The notes beneath the pieces were generated by a model that ran no database searches, was not told the origin of the DNA, and worked only from the letters and a program-made list of their open reading frames with translations. Below are positions 59,351 through 64,000 of a stretch of DNA of 64,000 bases, in pieces. How positions within the stretch are numbered: the stretch's first letter is position 1; every line of letters begins with the position of its first letter. The stretch is taken from positions 470,001 through 534,000 of the forward strand of contig NC_091935.1 of the NCBI RefSeq assembly GCF_041260155.1, read 5' to 3'. Origin of the DNA: Ptychodera flava. Lineage: Eukaryota > Hemichordata > Enteropneusta > Ptychoderidae. A program made the position numbers and the translations under genes.

Positions 59351-59696
59351 TTGGACATAGTATACAGCAAGAAACAATACATTAGATTAAATGTAGACAA
59401 GATGGTGATTTTTGAATTAGAAGTAGATGAGTCTTTGTTTGCCTAAGTGAATTTTGTAGATGAAACTCCCTTAGATTGGATGGTAGATCAGTGTAGATCA
59501 AGCGTAGACGAAGTTAGTGCGAAATGTAGACATAGTCATGTCTGGTGTGGACAATATCTGTAGACAAAGCTTCATGTAGACAAACTGCTGTGGCTGTTCA
59601 TCTACAAAACCCTGATGTAGATCTACATAAAGTCTACTGCAGACGGTCCGTAGATCTACTCTCATCTACTGTGGACATAGGTTTTCCGTAAGGGAT

Positions 59697-60395
59697 TGCA
59701 TCGGGGTCTGAGAGTACTGTTGTGTCAGGACCAGAGAGTGTCGCCTCCTTGTGACCCCTTAAAATTTAGTAGCCACGTCAAGCTGTTGTGATCCGTCCGC
59801 AGGAGAAAAAGCTTTCCAAGCAAGTAATGTCAAAACTGTTGCATAAATCGGACCACAGCCTATAGTTCTTACCTTATGGTGCAATATTTGCACTGTCCGG
59901 TTGTAAGGCTGATGCTGGCGTAAGCTATAACTTTCTCCTCTCCATCCTGGACTTGTGACAACTCTGCACCAAGGGCGTAGTCAGATGCATCGGTGTCTAG
60001 AACGAATTTACCCGTCTGATCTGGCATGGCAAGCACTGGTGGCGATAGCAGCGCAGCCTTGATGGATTCAAAAGCGGCCTGCTGCTCTTCTTCCCAGCGG
60101 AACGCCTGTTTCCCAGTTATCATGTAGAGAGGAGCCGCCAGGTTGGCAAAGTTCTTGATAAAACTTCGGTGGTAGTTTGCTAACCCTAGGAAACTCTCCA
60201 TATCCCTGGTCTTAGTGGGTAACGGCCAATCTTGAATTGCCTGTATTGATTCCTCTTCTTCGTGTGTGATCTTCCTACTGAGGAAAGTGACTCTATTCTG
60301 GAAAAACTTGCACTTGCACGGCTTCTCGGAAGTTCTGTAGGTGGTGCTCGAAGTATGTCCCCAAGAACATGATGTCGTCCAGAAAGGCAAGCAGG
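59697..60395 (-). pseudogene. Gypsy RNase H
   Basis: Connection and RNase H segments: FLGLANYHRSFIKNFANLAA (about 60,140-60,200), then FVLDTDASDYALGAELSQ near 59,955-60,010, with the first catalytic Asp, and KVIAYASISLT. The frame breaks near 59,875 (TIR followed by a stop) and ends at the inserted DNA transposon. Confidence 0.85.
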
Positions 60396-61176
60396 ACTTC
60401 CCACATAAAACCCCTTAATACTAGATTCATCACACATGAGTACGTGGCGGGGTCATTACAAAGTCCAAAAGGCATCTTCTTGAATTCAAAGAGCCTATAT
60501 TTGGTGACAAAAGCCATCATCTTCCAGTCTTTGGGGTTGACTCTAACTTGCCAGTATGCTGAGTTGGCGGCTAATTTTGAGAACCATTTGATTCCCACCC
60601 AGGTTGTCCATGCAGTCTTCTATCAGGGGAAGCGGGAACACGTCTTTAGCGCTAAGACTTGATTGCCCACCAACGAACAGACCCATCTCATTTTCTGACA
60701 AGTATGGGTGCAGAGGCCGACTCTGATACTGATGGCCGAATGAGCTTGGCGTCGTACATTTTCTTGAGATGCGCCTGCTCTTTGGCCACAAAGCATCGTG
60801 GAGTTCGCCTCATCTTCTGTTTGATCGGGTTTGCGAACCCTGTGTTTATAGTGTGGTTAAGGGCAGTGAAGTTGCCCAAGTCAAATTCATCAGCTGCGAG
60901 CACACAAAGGTACTCTATCAGAAGGTCTTTCAGCTGGCTTGCTTTGTCTGGACTTAAGTTAATGCACGACTTATTAAACAAGTCCTCCAGGTGTTCTGGC
61001 AAACTTGAGCTGCTGTTAGCTGTTGGTGTAGAGTCGCTAGTTGTCTCCTTCCTCTCCTGTACAGTTACACTCTCTTTGAGTTCTGGGGTACCTAAGGTCT
61101 CAATTTCAGTTGCCATGGCAACAGAATTGCCCCCTTTCAGGGTGATCGGAGCATCAGTGGGGTTGACAAAACACAC
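60293..61176 (-). pseudogene. Gypsy reverse transcriptase
   Basis: An N-terminal spacer (61,176-60,900) leads into IKQKMRRTPRCFVAKEQAHL (about 60,770-60,830), then KDVFPLPLIEDCMDNLGG, FKKMPFGLCNDPATYSCVMN and LAFLDDIMFLG (60,365-60,400), the gypsy form of the YxDD box. Two frame changes, near 60,690 and 60,590, interrupt the domain. Confidence 0.88.
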
Positions 61177-61185
61177 TTTGGGCTG

Positions 61186-61806
61186 CTAGCCACCTTTGTG
61201 AACCGTCCGGGGCATAATGACCTGTAATCCTGAAATGGGTTTGATCATATACTCCCCAAGGGTTTGACTTGGGTGGCACAGAGCCCTTACTACTGAGTTA
61301 GGGGGTATGATTGTCCTACCCAATAGTGTGACCTTTGCTACTCTTCCGAAATTCCCCTTATGGCCAAAAGCCATGGTCACAGTCTCCTTACCGAACATTA
61401 GACAGTTGTTAAGCATATCTAATACAACCCGTCTGGATCGCATGAAGTCTGCGCCTAAAAGCATGTCGTCCCCTATGGGTGCGACGTACACGTTTTCAGT
61501 GAAATGAGTGGTGCCTAGTTGGATAGAGACTGGTCCCATCTGGTAAGCTTTCATACCCATTTCTCTGCCTGCCGTCTACACAGTCATGACCTTTAGGATT
61601 GGAGGACGATCCGCAAGCTGGTTGTCCAAAATGATGGTTACTTCGGCAGCTGTATCAACTACAGCCTTTGTTTCTTGGTCCTCCACTGAAATGGGTACAC
61701 TATACATAGAGCCAGACACAAGATGATAAATTGTGATAGGTGAGAGGTCTTCATTTTTGGCCTTCCTGTCATAAGCTGATACTCTGGTTGCTGTAAATGG
61801 TGACAT
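61186..61806 (-). pseudogene. Gypsy protease
   Basis: The aspartic protease active site appears as AVVDTAAEVTI (about 61,635-61,670), with Ala in place of the usual Gly after DT. The downstream DDMLLGADFMRS (near 61,440-61,475) matches the second conserved block. A stop/frame change separates the two halves near 61,565. Confidence 0.8.
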
Positions 61807-62155
61807 GTTCTGGTCTAAATTGTCGCAATCAATGTCTCATGGGGGCTCCTCGGGGGCAGTTGTCCAGAAATACTGAACGCTTCCTCCCACCAGAGTTTCC
61901 TCCACAGTTTCCCTATAACTCGAGGTATAGGACACATCTCCTGTCATACTTTGGCTGGAATGGGCCTGAGATTCAGTCCCATTGTTTGGTTGCACCTGAA
62001 CCCCCTCCTGTCTCGTACGTGTTAGGGATATGTCTTCCCAGTTCTCCCCACAGAGCTGTTCAACGGAGGAGTTGGGCCCCTATCTTCGAGTGAGATTGGC
62101 AGAGGTCCAGGCAGTGTATTGTCAAGTCGGCCTGCTGTGTTGTTTCAGGTCAAGC

Positions 62156-63663
62156 CTAGGCAATCTCGGTTGACCCTGTCTCGTTTAACCCTTTACTGAA
62201 GGTCACCTTCTTGTCTTGAGCCATTGGCGTCTTACGTTTGGGACAGTCTTTACGGAAATGCCCCACTTCGCCACAGCCAAAACATTGAGGGCGCCCTGGC
62301 GAGGGTGATCGGCTCCGTGGTCTCGACAACTGCGTCATCGTACACGTCAGTTCCGTCATCTGCTTGGTGAGTGCCTCCAAGGTTGAATTGAGGGCGCCGA
62401 TCTGAGAGACCTCGGGGTCTACCCTCATCATAAGTTCCTCAAGGCCGGCGAAGCGCCGGTCAGAGTTCAGACTGGTTTCGAGGTTTTACTTTACCGAGCT
62501 GTCACGACGGTAGTCAGGTGAGTACAATCTTCGAGGTTTTCCGGATTTGTCTTTGGAGGCGTACCGCACCTGAAATGCTCAATCCTTATTGTCATGGTCA
62601 GATGAAACTCGGGGAACCTCGCGCTTCGCTGCCTTTTTGCCATAGACTTCAAGGTTGATGTACTGGCGTACACGAACCTCATCAATGGCCTTGTCCATTG
62701 AGGACAGTCGTTGAGCAGCAGCTTCTCTTCCGGCCTCCCCGTCTATACAACCAGTGCAAAATTTCATAATGGCTTGCTTGTCAGTGCGGTCGGAGAAATC
62801 TGAAAGGCGCGCATTGCCAATGACAACAAGCGATCCGACCACTCTTCAAGTGTTTCATCTAGTGCCTGCTGGGACTTATGGAAGTTAAACTGTGCGGCTT
62901 CGGGGAGTTCCTGATAGCCAAAGCGCTTCTTTAATTTCTTGATCAAGTCCTTGTAGCGGATGTCTTTTGCCTCTCACTCGATCAGTAAGGTGTAATATTT
63001 ACTTGCGAGGCCTTCAAAACACCAGCATAAGTAGTTCATATGTTCATCTTCCATCCAGTCATCGACTTTGGCGAATGAGTCGAATTTCGTGTACAAGACT
63101 CTCCACTTCCTTCCCCTTTCTCCAGAGAAAGTGAGCGTCTTGAGTATTGATACTGTTTAAGCAAATTCTCTGTCTCGGTGGGTACATTAGGGGACATCTT
63201 CATCCGTGTCTTGTAAGTTGGAATCAAGCACAAAACATTTTCCCTTCTTGCCATAGTGCAGGCTCCCTCTAGATGTGGGAGGGTCTCTAACCGCACTCTC
63301 CCTGGCCCTGCTACGTCTTTACTGGGTTTCCCTATTTGGGGAGTCCTCCGCTGACTAAGTGGATAGGGTGGTTTGTGAGTGCGGTACGTGTTCGGGTCAT
63401 GGGATAAGGTTGGTTCGCCCGCTGGGCTCGCCTCTCTGAACGGTAGATGACTTCCTCACCATCATTGTCGTTTAGTTCTCTAAAGGGCTCATTTGCTTTT
63501 CTTCTCGGCAAAAAGTCCGCATCTGATCTTCTGCGGACTTGTGTGCTGTGGTGAAATCTTTTCCCCTCTCTCCTCCTAGAGTGGCGAGGGCGCCAGTCAT
63601 CGCCATCAGAGAGGAAATCATCATCAGATGGATAGTGAGAGGATTCCACCTTTGTCTCATCAT
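62156..63663 (-). pseudogene. Gypsy gag
   Basis: An acidic/Arg-rich N-terminus starts near 63,663-63,649. A capsid-like region follows at about 63,130-62,760 (LYTKFDSFAKVDDWMEDEHM; LIKKLKKRFGYQELPEAAQF; LDETLEEWSDRLLSL), then a zinc knuckle CFGCGEVGHFRKDC (62,236-62,277). It is spread over several frames, with stops. Confidence 0.82.
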
Positions 63664-63754
63664 AGGGGAAAGAAATCAGTCCCCTGGAGTGGGGGAGGGA
63701 GGGTTTTTATGTGCAATGGTTTATCTTATTTGATTTTATTAATTTTGACTGTAA

Positions 63755-63840
63755 TATTTAAAATAAAGAGCTCAACTCCAAACCGTCTGACTGTGGTATT
63801 TCAAATAAAGATTTCGACTCCACACCGTCTGACTGCTTTA
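63755..63840. repeat. Two ~40-bp direct repeats in the presumed gypsy 5' region
   Basis: Units 'aaataaag..t.cgactcca' plus '.accgtctgactg' occur at about 63,761 and 63,802. On the minus strand each contains an A/T-rich 'ctttattt'. Probably leader or LTR sequence; no LTR ends or primer-binding site can be fixed before the window ends. Confidence 0.5.
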
Positions 63841-64000
63841 TATATTACCAACAAGTCCTTATCTCCTCTCCAACTTGTGTATACACCACTGTAATTGCTC
63901 CGAAAACATTGCCAACTTGCTAATCCGCTGTCCGTATCAGCGGATTAATTGATTGAGTCAACACCACAGCCGTCTCACACGTAGTAAAATAAGGAAAGGG

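Larger units (their letters stand above)
55933..59694. mobile_element. AT-flanked DNA transposon with GTAGAT subterminal motifs
   Basis: The terminal inverted repeats are CCCTTACGGAAAA and TTTTCCGTAAGGG, flanked by AT on both sides (55,931-55,932 and 59,695-59,696). Inside each end are dozens of 'gtagat' and 'tgtagaca' motifs in a loose 12-bp rhythm, plus mirrored blocks 'tagatctac' and 'cagtagacttta'. No transposase is recognisable, so it is non-autonomous. An AT duplication is compatible with ISL2EU-type elements, but that is a guess from the flank alone. It interrupts the gypsy pol region and contains an L2-like LINE. Confidence 0.78.
54565..63663 (-). mobile_element. Decayed Ty3/gypsy LTR retrotransposon
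   Basis: On the minus strand, in order: gag (with CCHC), protease, RT, RNase H, then integrase. This is the pol order of Ty3/gypsy. Its 5' end with the LTR lies at or beyond the right edge. The integrase is truncated at 54,565 against an unrelated repeat, so no 3' LTR is present. A DNA transposon (55,933-59,694) separates RNase H from integrase. Frameshifts and stops occur in every domain. It is an inactive copy, described here only as found. Confidence 0.9.

Overview
This is an intron-rich, AT-rich animal genome window. It carries one host gene on the minus strand, stretched across at least 40 kb by transposable elements. I think it comes from a marine invertebrate deuterostome (hemichordate, echinoderm or amphioxus type). 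That is inference, based on an EGF-Ig-FN3x3-TM receptor resembling the Tie family together with Tx1/L1-like, L2/CR1-like, Merlin, Harbinger and Ty3/gypsy elements. I cannot name the species.

Host gene (minus strand, 52,995 down to 12,745). Ten small exons can be read with consistent GT-AG borders and matching intron phases: EGF-like, Ig-like, FN3-1 (one exon), FN3-2 (two exons), FN3-3 (two exons), transmembrane, and two cytoplasmic exons. The start of the gene and anything after 12,745 (a kinase would be expected if it is a true Tie-type receptor) are not visible. The EGF exon is 151 bp instead of a multiple of three, so it holds a one-base frameshift.

The intron between FN3-3 and the transmembrane exon (42,754 to 14,129; 28.6 kb) is a nest of transposons. 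It holds two same-orientation LINEs (A, 5'-truncated; B, near full length) separated and flanked by (ACT)n arrays. A Merlin DNA transposon sits inside ORF1 of LINE B with a target duplication. There is an RT scrap at 26.3-26.6 kb. LINE C (minus strand) is split by a second Merlin (30,210-39,991) with a perfect 8-bp duplication; that Merlin holds a TA-flanked MITE, which in turn holds a 7.1-kb Harbinger-like element with ~285-bp terminal inverted repeats, an intact DDE transposase and a divergent second gene.

Right side (54.6-64 kb): a decayed Ty3/gypsy retrotransposon on the minus strand (gag, protease, RT, RNase H, integrase) is interrupted by a 3.8-kb AT-flanked DNA element full of GTAGAT motifs, which itself contains an L2/CR1-like LINE ending in (TTGA)n.

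Left side (1-12.7 kb): an L1-like RT fragment at the edge, simple repeats, a 24-bp-unit minisatellite, a TTAA-flanked MITE, and three palindrome-bearing elements.

The most unusual signal is a set of five unrelated palindromes (2.5, 5.1, 9.1, 17.2 and 48.3 kb). Each has an apex of the form CGAG - minihairpin (mostly GNA or GNNA loop) - CGAG, and in four of them the stems carry further CGAG/CGAG mismatches at mirror positions. Such pairs are predicted to form tandem sheared G-A pairs. In the second Merlin copy the whole 3' arm of the palindrome is deleted exactly from the apex loop.
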